A stretch of DNA of 58,095 bases, from contig DATDCV010000388.1 in NCBI GenBank assembly GCA_036524155.1, positions 1 through 58,095 on the forward strand. Direction: 5' to 3'. This DNA is from DATDCV01 sp036524155 (GTDB lineage Bacteria > Verrucomicrobiota > Verrucomicrobiia > Limisphaerales > UBA8199). Each line of letters opens with the position of its first letter. Position 1 is the first letter of the stretch. The notes beneath the pieces were generated by a model. That model saw only the letters and a program-made list of their open reading frames with translations. It was not told where the DNA came from and did not search any database. The translations under genes were made by a program, and so were the position numbers. Below are positions 1 through 6,460 of this stretch, in pieces.

Positions 1-126
1 TATGTACACAAAGCAGACGGCTCGACTTTCCACCAGCGGATGTTGCGAAAAACCGAGGGCAAATGGCGCGCCTGGTCTTGTCCCAATGCCAAAGCACCCA
101 AAATGCCGAACAGAACTGATTTTTAA
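1..126 (+). CDS. C-terminal end of an unidentified protein (5' truncated by window)
   Basis: Frame 1 is open from the first base to a TAA at 124-126 and gives a 41-residue tail of ordinary, Lys/Arg-rich composition ending in NRTDF. The family is not recognised. The stop codon lies inside the truncated copy of the palindromic repeat that begins near 118, so the last residues and the stop are supplied by that element. This suggests insertion into, or decay of, the original gene end. It could also be a chance open frame, because only 126 bases are visible. Confidence 0.35.
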   Translation, partial: YVHKADGSTFHQRMLRKTEGKWRAWSCPNAKAPKMPNRTDF

Positions 127-200
127 TCGGCTTAAGCGCGCCGATGGCCGCGTGTAAGCCGAGTGCAACTCGGCGCTCCGACCCAAGACTGAGCGGAGAT
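118..200 (+). repeat. Palindromic MITE-like repeat, copy 1 (left end missing)
   Basis: Contains the two internal hairpins seen in the other copies (GATTTTTAATC and CCGAGTGCAACTCGG cores) and the right arm GGCGCTCCGACCCAAGACT. The left arm, which should read GGGTCGGAGCGCC, is missing. Orientation matches copy 4 (16332-16441) and is opposite to copies 2 and 3. Confidence 0.8.
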
Positions 201-339
201 GACGTGCGTCCGTCCCCCGGGAACACTCCGCGGTACAGAACTGCGGCGTGACAGGAGAGGAGAGATTTCCCTTGACCTCGATCGCGGGGAGGCGCAGGCT
301 CGGAGGCAGTTCTCAAGGATAGTCAAGGAAAGGATTGCT

Positions 340-1725
340 ATGATTAGAGCGGCTATGGTCTGCGCTGCCGCGGTGATCGCGGCAGGTTTCGGAGCAACAG
401 CGGCGAATTATCCGCTGACATTCAAGACGGTCACGGCCGACCAGATAAGCAAGTTACCGGGCGGCTATGGCGCAATGGGAGACCTGCGGGCCAACAAACC
501 CGCGGGCATCAAAAAAGAACCCAAGGCGATTTCGCGCCACCCGTTGTACGGCGAAACGCGCGAGGACGAATCCGGGCCGCGGTATGTGTTTCGGCTCGAC
601 GAATCCAAAGGGGACGGCAAGGGCTACGACCGGCTCATCGTCGACATGAATCAGAACGGGGACCTGACCGATGATGGCGTGGCGCCGAGGGACACGGACC
701 CAGCCGATGCCCCGCGCGTTTCCAGCGCCCCGCGCCCCGCGTGGTTCGGGCCCATCCAAGTGCCCGCCGGCACCGAGTTCTGCGGCGGCCGCCCGATCTT
801 CTTCGCGAACGTTTACCTCCGGCCCATGGCCGGGTCAGCCTCGGGCGAAAGCGGCGGTTATTCGGGCTACGTGCGGCTGAAAGCCGGCTGGTATCTCGAA
901 ACCACCGTCAACCTTAACGGCGCGGAACAAAAAATCGCCGTTTACGACGGCAACGGCAACCTTAAGCTCGGCGACCTTCCGGAGCCGCAAACCTACGGCA
1001 GCGGCACCGAGAAACGCTGGTACTTCAAACCCGGCGATGCATTTTTTGTCGATGCCGACGGTTCCGGCGCGTTCGAGCTTGGTCCGCTGGACCTCGAGGC
1101 GCGGCCTTTCGGTCCGCTGTTGTGCCTCGGCGCGACGCCCTGCAAGGCGGCGCTGGCGGCGGACGGCAAGTCGTTGCGGCTCGAGCCCTATACCGACCCG
1201 CTGGCGGAAGTGGCCATCGAGCCTCGCGGCGACCAGGTGCGCAACCTGACCCTGGCGTGGGAGCATCCGGCCGGCAAATGGCAGTTGCTCAACACCCCGG
1301 TTGAGAAAGGTCGCGTGCAGGTGCCGCCCGGACGTTACCGGTTCTACTACTGCGCGGTGTTCGGCCAAAACTCCGGCGCCGACCCGGTCATGGCTTCGGC
1401 CAACCAGAGCGTGCAGAAAACACCCTTCAAGTTCGAGGCCGGCAAGGCCAACACCCTGCGCTGCGGTGCGCCGCTCGAGGTCGCCGCCCAGGCCCAAAAG
1501 CGGACTCCGCAGGCCTACGAATTGCCGCGAGATTCCAAACCCGATCCCAGGAAGGATTCGGAATACATCGTGCGCATCAATGCCAATTTCCACGGCGCTG
1601 ACGGCGAGGTCTATTCTACCTTCGCCAAAGGTCCGAAACTGGCGGGCAATCCCGCCAAACCAGTGTTCCGGGTCCTGGGCGCCGACGGCAAGGAACTGGC
1701 CAAAGGCAACCTGGAGTTTGGCTGA
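340..1725 (+). CDS. Secreted protein of unknown function, ORF ends at a suspicious in-frame TGA
   Basis: Encodes 461 residues. The ATG at 340 is chosen because an AAGGAAAGG purine tract lies just upstream and the protein then begins with a signal peptide (MIRAAMVCAAAVIAAGFGATAA). The frame stays open upstream to 199 but without signal-like sequence. The body is soluble and probably beta-rich, with Asp/Gly-rich stretches such as DMNQNGDLTDDG and DADGSGAFELG that resemble calcium-binding loops. No family is recognised. The frame ends ...KGNLEFG-TGA, yet it continues after that stop with 41 further codons of clearly protein-like sequence to a second TGA at 1849-1851 (separate entry). The functional product may therefore be 503 residues, either through UGA recoding or before a recent nonsense mutation. 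The gene stands alone between repeat copy 1 and a GAF gene on the other strand. Confidence 0.75.
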   Translation: MIRAAMVCAAAVIAAGFGATAANYPLTFKTVTADQISKLPGGYGAMGDLRANKPAGIKKEPKAISRHPLYGETREDESGPRYVFRLDESKGDGKGYDRLIVDMNQNGDLTDDGVAPRDTDPADAPRVSSAPRPAWFGPIQVPAGTEFCGGRPIFFANVYLRPMAGSASGESGGYSGYVRLKAGWYLETTVNLNGAEQKIAVYDGNGNLKLGDLPEPQTYGSGTEKRWYFKPGDAFFVDADGSGAFELGPLDLEARPFGPLLCLGATPCKAALAADGKSLRLEPYTDPLAEVAIEPRGDQVRNLTLAWEHPAGKWQLLNTPVEKGRVQVPPGRYRFYYCAVFGQNSGADPVMASANQSVQKTPFKFEAGKANTLRCGAPLEVAAQAQKRTPQAYELPRDSKPDPRKDSEYIVRINANFHGADGEVYSTFAKGPKLAGNPAKPVFRVLGADGKELAKGNLEFG

Positions 1726-1851
1726 GGTGGCACCTGCTCGTACTCATGGCGAGTACCCAAGAATCAACTCGGAAAGAAAGTCACCGTCCGCGTCGACTTT
1801 GACCTCGAACCACTGGAAATCGTCAGCAAACCGGTAACGGTGCAGCTTTGA
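1723..1851 (+). other. In-frame TGA and coding-like readthrough extension (candidate Sec codon or nonsense mutation)
   Basis: Reading through TGA 1723-1725 in the same frame gives GGTCSYSWRVP, a linker, then KKVTVRVDFDLEPL and KPVTVQL before TGA 1849-1851. The UGA would make a U-x-x-x-C pair with the Cys four residues later. A 6-bp stem GTACTC/GAGTAC (1740-1745 with 1751-1756, loop 1746-1750) starts 14 nt after the TGA and its loop starts 20 nt after it, roughly where bacterial SECIS hairpins lie. The loop (AUGGC) lacks a G in its first two positions, so the match is imperfect. No sel genes are in the window. Confidence 0.5.
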
Positions 1852-1991
1852 GTTGAGCCGATCCGGAGCGCGGAGTGAGATCCGCGCTCCGGTCGCTGTA
1901 GGCCTCAACGGTGGAAGGTGCGGGTCACCGCACTCGCCCCAATTCCCACTTTGTCTTCTGGTCCGGTCCGGACTGGCGATGAAACGGGACA

Positions 1992-2023
1992 AAGTGAGAG
2001 ACAAAGTGAAAGACGAAGTGAGG
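1992..2023 (+). repeat. Degenerate GACAAAGTGA direct repeats, left member of an inverted pair around the GAF gene
   Basis: Variants of GACAAAGTGA occur in tandem here. The inverse complement of the last 25 bases recurs at about 2743-2767, on the other side of the GAF gene, with about 22 of 25 identities. The rest of 1852-2138 holds no recognisable gene. Confidence 0.4.
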
Positions 2024-2050
2024 CGGAGAGATACCAAGCGCCTCCACCCG

Positions 2051-2098
2051 CTTCAACGCTTCAACGCTTCAACGCTTTAACGCTTTAACGCTTTAACG
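2051..2098 (+). repeat. Tandem octamer array, 3 x CTTCAACG + 3 x CTTTAACG
   Basis: Six perfect 8-bp units lie head to tail: three CTTCAACG followed by three CTTTAACG. The array is 40 bp downstream of the stop of the minus-strand GAF gene. The single C/T difference shared by the last three units suggests stepwise slippage duplication. The role is unknown. Confidence 0.85.
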
Positions 2099-2138
2099 CG
2101 CCAGCGTTTCACTCTCTTCCCCTCCACGCTTTGGCCGT

Positions 2139-2657
2139 TCACCGCGCCGCCGCGGTCTCGCGCGAGCGCCGGCGCATTTCCAGCAGCCCCACCGCGTGCC
2201 GCGCCAGAATAGTCAGGGCGCGCTCCTGTGAGGTGCTCAACTGCCGGGGCACTTTGTCCAAAACGCACAGCGTGCCTAGCGCGTAGCCGTCCGAGGTCAA
2301 CAGCGGCGCCCCGGCATAAAACCGGAGGCCCGCTTCCCCCGTCACCAACGGGTTGCCCGCAAACCGCCCATCTTTCGTCGCGTCCGGCACGATGAACAAA
2401 CCTGTTTGCCGGATCGCGTGGGTGCAAAAGGAGATTTCCCGCTCGGTCTGGTTGAGGTCGGTGCCCACCTTGGACTTGAACCATTGCCGCTTTTCGTCCA
2501 CCAGGGAAATCAGCGCCATCGGCGCCTCGCAAATGCTCGCCGCCAATTCCGTCAGGTCGTCGAAGACGGCCTCGGGCACCGTATCCAGCACGTCGTATTG
2601 CCAGAGGACTTTCAGCCGTTTCTTCTCGTGGTCGATGTCAGGTTGATGCGTGCTCAT
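2139..2657 (-). CDS. GAF domain sensor protein
   Basis: Encodes 172 residues made almost entirely of one GAF domain. An N-terminal helix (about 10-25, EKKRLKVLWQYDVLDT) leads into the domain, with the usual LAASICEAPMALISLVDEKRQWFKSKVG, FCTHAI and YAGAPL...GYALGTLCVLD blocks (about 30-150). This is the variant often found at the N-terminus of diguanylate cyclases and histidine kinases, here without an output domain. The start MSTHQPD at 2657 is chosen because the sequence upstream to 2759 is not domain-like. A ligand (cyclic nucleotide, bilin or other small molecule) cannot be named. The gene is monocistronic and flanked by an inverted pair of short repeats. Confidence 0.85.
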   Translation of the reverse strand: MSTHQPDIDHEKKRLKVLWQYDVLDTVPEAVFDDLTELAASICEAPMALISLVDEKRQWFKSKVGTDLNQTEREISFCTHAIRQTGLFIVPDATKDGRFAGNPLVTGEAGLRFYAGAPLLTSDGYALGTLCVLDKVPRQLSTSQERALTILARHAVGLLEMRRRSRETAAAR

Positions 2658-2742
2658 GTGTCGGGTTATCGTCGGTGCCGCATGGTATCGGTTGCTCGCT
2701 CGAAGGCAACCCCGCACTGCGGCGACAACTTGAAAATCTCTC

Positions 2743-2830
2743 ACCACTTCGTCCTCCACTTTGTCTCTTATGTGGAGTTCGGATTTCGGCCTTCGGATTT
2801 CTTTCGGATATCAGATTTCGGGTTTCGGAT
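2743..2830 (+). repeat. Inverted-pair member plus TTCGGATTTCGG low-complexity tract
   Basis: Bases 2743-2767 are the inverse complement of the tract at about 1999-2023. From 2777 to 2830 the sequence is made of variants of TTCGGATTTCGG, a motif found again, in either orientation, at 4478-4500 and 4623-4650. A 9-bp-arm palindrome (ACCCGGCGG-T-CCGCCGGGT) lies at about 2873-2891. No gene is visible between 2658 and 2948. Confidence 0.45.
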
Positions 2831-2948
2831 TTCCCCCACGGGGCCGGATCGCGAACCGACCCGCCCGGTGGCTACCCGGCGGTCCGCCGGGTGGAACATT
2901 TGCTTGCGGCCCGACCGGTTCTGATGGTTCGATAGCGGCGCTGATCAA

Positions 2949-3599
2949 ATGGGCGACTGGATGGCCATGCCGGACGAGACTCCGACCGCCGGGCTGCTGG
3001 AATGCGGCGTGGACGAAGTCGGCATTGGCTCGGCGATTGCGGAGGTTTATGCGGCGGCCTGCATTCTGGATCCCGCGCACCGAATCAACGGAGTGAGAGA
3101 CTCGAAGCAGCTCACCCCGGCAAAGCGCAAGGAGCTGAGCGAGCGCATCAAGGAAAAGGCCCTGGACTTTTGCGTCGCCACCGCGAGTCTCGAGGAAATC
3201 AACCGGCTCAACGTGTTCGGCGCGACGATGCTCGCGATGCAGCGGGCCGTCGCCGGCCTGAAGCTTCGGCCCGGCATTGTGCTCATCGACGGCAACCGGA
3301 TGCCGAAGCTGCCGTTTCCGGCCCGGACGATCATCAAGGGCGACGCCAAGGTCCGGGTCATCGGCGCCGCATCCATTTTGGCAAAGGTCGCTCGCGACGA
3401 AGCAATCCTGAAATACCACGAGCAGTTCCCTCAATACGGCTTCGCCTCGAACAAGGGCTACCTAACCGGCTTCCACCTTGCCACCTTGAAGCAGTTCGGC
3501 CCCTGTCCCATCCACCGCCAGAACTACGAGCCTATCCGATCGCTGCTCGCCGGGGGGCCTGTGGAACGGCAACTCGATTTACTGCGGGCGGAGGCTTAA
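2949..3599 (+). CDS. rnhB: Ribonuclease HII with altered GRG motif
   Basis: 216 residues, normal length. RNase HII cuts the RNA strand of RNA-DNA hybrids and removes misincorporated ribonucleotides. All four metal-binding carboxylates are present: D22 and E23 (GVDEVGIG), D114 (LIDGNRMP) and D132 (IIKGDAK, followed by the typical AASILAKVARDE helix). DSKQLTPAKR and the C-terminal GPCPIHR are also typical. The usual GRG triplet, whose Arg contacts the RNA-DNA junction in characterised enzymes, reads G25-I26-G27, and the following stretch (SAIAEVYAAA) departs from the usual LAGPVVAAA. Function may be kept with altered junction preference, or this may be a divergent paralogue. queE follows after one base, so the two are probably co-transcribed. 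ATGs at 2961 and 2967 are alternative starts. Confidence 0.88.
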   Translation: MGDWMAMPDETPTAGLLECGVDEVGIGSAIAEVYAAACILDPAHRINGVRDSKQLTPAKRKELSERIKEKALDFCVATASLEEINRLNVFGATMLAMQRAVAGLKLRPGIVLIDGNRMPKLPFPARTIIKGDAKVRVIGAASILAKVARDEAILKYHEQFPQYGFASNKGYLTGFHLATLKQFGPCPIHRQNYEPIRSLLAGGPVERQLDLLRAEA

Positions 3600-3600
3600 A

Positions 3601-4425
3601 TTGCTCCTGGCGAGCGGTTGTCTCCGCTCGATTGATGAACAACCGAATTCTGAAAACCCGGCAGCCGTGCAAACACTGGTCGTCAACGAGGTCTACCTGA
3701 GCCTGCAAGGCGAAAGCACCTTCGCCGGGTTGCCTTGTGTTTTCGTGCGCCTGACCGCCTGCGACCTGCGGTGTTCCTACTGCGACACCGCGTACGCGTT
3801 CGCCGCGGGGAACAAGCAGACGCTCGACGAGGTGCGCGCGGCAGTAATGCGGCTGGCGGCGCCTTTCGGCGCGGCCGGGACAGCGGCTGGCGCGGAGCGG
3901 GTGGCCGCGTCGTCCCGCCTGCCGCTGGTCGAACTGACCGGGGGCGAGCCGCTGCTCCAGGAGAATTCTCTGCCCCTGATGCGGACGCTGTGCGAGGACG
4001 GGTTCACCGTCCTGCTCGAAACCAGCGGCGCGCATGATATCTCGCCCGTCGACCCGCGCGTGCGGCGAATCATGGACCTCAAATGCCCCGGCAGCGGTGA
4101 AGCGGCGCGGAACCGTTGGGAAAACCTGCGGCACCTCAAGCGCACCGATGAGATCAAGTTCGTAATCGGGACCCGCGAAGATTACGACTGGGCCAAACAC
4201 CAAATCCGGCAGCACAACCTCGCCGGCGTCTGTCCGCTGCTGTTCTCCTGGGCGCAGCCTCTGACTCCGGAGCAGCAGCACCCGTCCCTGTCGCCCGTGC
4301 CGTCGGGGCAGACCCCTATCAGCCGCCTCGAGTTGGCGGAAAATATCATCGCCGACTCCCTCCCGGTGCGCTTTCAGGTCCAGCTCCACAAGGTCATCTG
4401 GCCGCCGGAGCTGCGCGGAGTGTGA
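3601..4425 (+). CDS. queE: 7-carboxy-7-deazaguanine synthase, radical SAM
   Basis: 274 residues. QueE converts 6-carboxytetrahydropterin to 7-carboxy-7-deazaguanine in the queuosine/7-deazapurine pathway. Seen: NEVYLSLQGEST at the N-terminus, the CxxxCxxC [4Fe-4S] motif CDLRCSYC at about residue 55, the SAM-binding ELTGGEPLLQ, LLETSG, and MDLKCPGSG near the middle. An Ala/Gly-rich insert precedes the GGEP strand. The TTG at 3601 is taken as start because a GGAGG (3590-3594) sits 6 nt before it; GTG 3667 is an alternative that trims a non-conserved leader. The gene starts one base after the rnhB stop. No other queuosine genes are in the window, so the pathway must be encoded elsewhere. Confidence 0.92.
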   Translation: MLLASGCLRSIDEQPNSENPAAVQTLVVNEVYLSLQGESTFAGLPCVFVRLTACDLRCSYCDTAYAFAAGNKQTLDEVRAAVMRLAAPFGAAGTAAGAERVAASSRLPLVELTGGEPLLQENSLPLMRTLCEDGFTVLLETSGAHDISPVDPRVRRIMDLKCPGSGEAARNRWENLRHLKRTDEIKFVIGTREDYDWAKHQIRQHNLAGVCPLLFSWAQPLTPEQQHPSLSPVPSGQTPISRLELAENIIADSLPVRFQVQLHKVIWPPELRGV

Positions 4426-4714
4426 CGGGCTCCGGCACTCGGGAGTCGACGGACGGAGCGGCGGGGAAAATCCCAAACCCGAAATCCGAAATCCGAAGGA
4501 GAGCGCAAGCTGAAGCGGGCAAGGTAATAGAGGCAAAGGAATGAAAGCAGATAACCAGTGCTCCTTTGTTATTCTTTTGCCTCCATTCCTTTGGTTTCCA
4601 TGGTTCCTTAGCAAGAAATAGCGGCTTCGGATTTCGGATTTCGGCCTTCCGATCCTCCCCGCGCCTCGCCGGCTTGACATCCACCGCCGCGCGGCCCAGT
4701 TTCGTGCCAGTCCT
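4426..4714 (+). other. Intergenic region with TTCGGATTT-type repeats and a possible -35 box
   Basis: No gene seen. It contains CCGAAATCCGAA (around 4480) and CTTCGGATTTCGG (around 4624), members of the same low-complexity family as 2777-2830 in opposite orientations. A TTGACA at 4674-4679 lies 35 nt before the next ATG, but the matching -10 position reads CAGTTT, so a promoter here is only weakly supported. Confidence 0.4.
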
Positions 4715-5776
4715 ATGAGAAGCCTGCTTGCTTTCACCCGTGTGGCCCTGGTGCTTTTGGTCTCCGGACTCGGCGGCCTGAAGTCGGCAGCAGCGGACGC
4801 GTCGCCCGGCGGCGCCCCGACCGCGGAAGCGCCGGAAACCAACGCCCAGGATGTGCTGCGCAGCTACGTCCAATTACAGGAGCAGGTTCACGCGGCGCAA
4901 CTGGCAATCGACCAGACTCGGAAGGAGAATGCTGAGGCCGCCGCGCGGAGCGCTCAGGAGGTGGCGGCACGGCTCCAGAGCCTGGAAAACGGCCTTTCGA
5001 ACCAGCGCGCCCGCGAGCTGGAAGCGATGCAGAGCTCGAACCGCGTCATGTTGATCATGGCCGGCACTTTCGCGGTGGCCGGTGTCGCCGCCATGCTTCT
5101 GATGGCCTTTTTCCAGTGGCGAACCGTGCATGGACTGGCCTCCGTCGCCGCGGGCTTGCCCTCCGTTCGGGCCCTCGGCGCGGGGTCCCCCGTCGCCGCG
5201 TTGGGAACAGGCGACCTGCCCCCGGGCGGGCCGGGACAAGTCGAGCAATCCAATGCGCGCCTTATCGGGGCCCTGGACCGGATCGAACAACGGATCTTCC
5301 AGCTCGAGCATGTCCGCCGGCCGGCGCTCCCCGAGGGGGACCCGGCTCCGATTGCCGGCGATGCAAGGGTGCCTCGCTCGAACGGCGACGGTGGACCCGC
5401 CGGCCCGCACTCGCCAGGCTCGGGCTTGGAAGCCAATCCTGAGGCCGACGGGCGGTACCAGATAAAACAACTGCTGGGAGCGGGCCAGGCGCTGCTGGAC
5501 CAGGACAAACCGGAAGGCGCGCTAACCCGCTTCGAAGAGGCGCTGGCTATTGATCCCCGACACGGGGAGGCGCTGGTCAAAAAGGGAGCCGCGCTGGAGC
5601 GGCTGCAAAAGCTCGATGAGGCAATCGTCTGTTACGACCAGGCGATCGCGGCCGACGGCTCGCTCACTGTTGCCTACCTGCACAAGGGCGGTTTGTTCAA
5701 CCGCATGGAGAAGTTCGCGGAAGCCCTGGAATGTTACGAGCTGGCGCTCAGAACACAGGAAAAACGGACAGGGTAG
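4715..5776 (+). CDS. Membrane-anchored coiled-coil TPR protein
   Basis: 353 residues. Layout: an N-terminal signal or anchor (1-27), a Gln/Glu/Ala-rich coiled coil (about 45-105, LQEQVHAAQLAIDQTRKENAE), one clear membrane helix (about 110-132, VMLIMAGTFAVAGVAAMLLMAFF), a Pro/Gly-rich linker (about 145-245) and three TPR units at the C-terminus (about 250-350: GALTRFEEALAIDPRHGEALVKKG, DEAIVCYDQAIAADGS, AEALECYELALRT). TPRs mediate protein-protein contacts; the partner is unknown. If the N-terminus is cleaved, the coiled coil faces the periplasm and the TPRs the cytoplasm. The gene converges on the small minus-strand gene ending at 5789. Confidence 0.8.
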   Translation: MRSLLAFTRVALVLLVSGLGGLKSAAADASPGGAPTAEAPETNAQDVLRSYVQLQEQVHAAQLAIDQTRKENAEAAARSAQEVAARLQSLENGLSNQRARELEAMQSSNRVMLIMAGTFAVAGVAAMLLMAFFQWRTVHGLASVAAGLPSVRALGAGSPVAALGTGDLPPGGPGQVEQSNARLIGALDRIEQRIFQLEHVRRPALPEGDPAPIAGDARVPRSNGDGGPAGPHSPGSGLEANPEADGRYQIKQLLGAGQALLDQDKPEGALTRFEEALAIDPRHGEALVKKGAALERLQKLDEAIVCYDQAIAADGSLTVAYLHKGGLFNRMEKFAEALECYELALRTQEKRTG

Positions 5777-5788
5777 TCCGGGCGCCGC

Positions 5789-6265
5789 TCACCACAGAAA
5801 CGACTTTTGCTCGCCCAGCAGGCTGGCGCCTTCCCACAACGTAACCCGCCAGGCCGTCACTGTCTCCAACTCCTGGTACTGGGCAGTCGACAGCGTGACC
5901 TCATCCCACCGCGAGAATAAAGTGTGCTTCGCGGCCAGCTTTCGCTCCAGCGTGAGCTGCTTGGGAAGATTGCCTCGGGCCACGCCACGCAGCTCGACCC
6001 GCAGCTTGAGCGGCTGCCAGACCGCCCCGCGCGTCTTCCATTGCACGTAATAACGCAGGCCGGAACGCCGCGACGGATTGAGGCGCAGCTCGGCCTGATA
6101 CGCGTCGCGTTCATAAAGACTCGGGGAAAGCGAGGTGCGCCCCTGCCGGTCCATGAACTGGGGCAGCACTTTGATCACCCGCCCCGTCGCCGCCGAAGCC
6201 GGCGCCGCCAGCAGGCACCCCAGCGCCATCGCCCACAACCAGGTCGCTCGCACCATGCGTGACAA
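5789..6265 (-). CDS. Small exported protein of unknown function
   Basis: 158 residues with a clear signal peptide (about 1-26, ATWLWAMALGCLLAAPASA). The mature part reads RVIKVLPQFMDRQGRTSLSPSLYERDAYQ and then beta-like strands, with WRVTLWEGASLLGEQKSFLW at the C-terminus. This pattern (a short exported protein echoing 'LPQFLD..GR..LSPSLFERDAYQA') is common in Verrucomicrobiota, but no function is known to me. Start at 6265 or at the Met codon at 6256; both keep the signal peptide. Palindromic repeat copy 2 lies just upstream. Confidence 0.7.
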   Translation of the reverse strand: MSRMVRATWLWAMALGCLLAAPASAATGRVIKVLPQFMDRQGRTSLSPSLYERDAYQAELRLNPSRRSGLRYYVQWKTRGAVWQPLKLRVELRGVARGNLPKQLTLERKLAAKHTLFSRWDEVTLSTAQYQELETVTAWRVTLWEGASLLGEQKSFLW

Positions 6266-6305
6266 ATAACCGAAGCCGGTCCCCGACGCAAACTGTTCTG
6301 GGTGG

Positions 6306-6416
6306 TATCCGCTCGATCTTGGGTCGGAGCGCCGAGTTGCACTCGGCTTACAGGCGGCCGCCGGCGCGCTTAAGCCGATTAAAAATCGGCGTTCCGACCC
6401 GAGATTGAGCGGATAC
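6306..6416 (+). mobile_element. Palindromic MITE-like element, copy 2
   Basis: About 111 bp. Terminal inverted arms (TATCCGCTCGATCTTGGGTC at the left, its near-complement ending GAGCGGATAC at the right) enclose two perfect small hairpins, CCGAGTTGCACTCGG and CCGATTAAAAATCGG. The element is flanked by 9-bp direct repeats with one mismatch: TCTGGGTGG (6297-6305) and TCCGGGTGG (6417-6425). It encodes nothing. Orientation is the same as copy 3. Confidence 0.8.
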
Positions 6417-6460
6417 TCCGGGTGGCGCGCGCGCCCGCCAAGACATGAGGGCGTTCCCGG

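Noticed and set aside
835..1593. Long minus-strand open frame opposite the first secreted-protein gene
   Set aside because: Arg/Gly/His-rich composition and perfect overlap with a real gene; one of many high-GC shadow frames.
4674..4702. Strong promoter before the TPR gene
   Set aside because: Good TTGACA but the -10 position reads CAGTTT.
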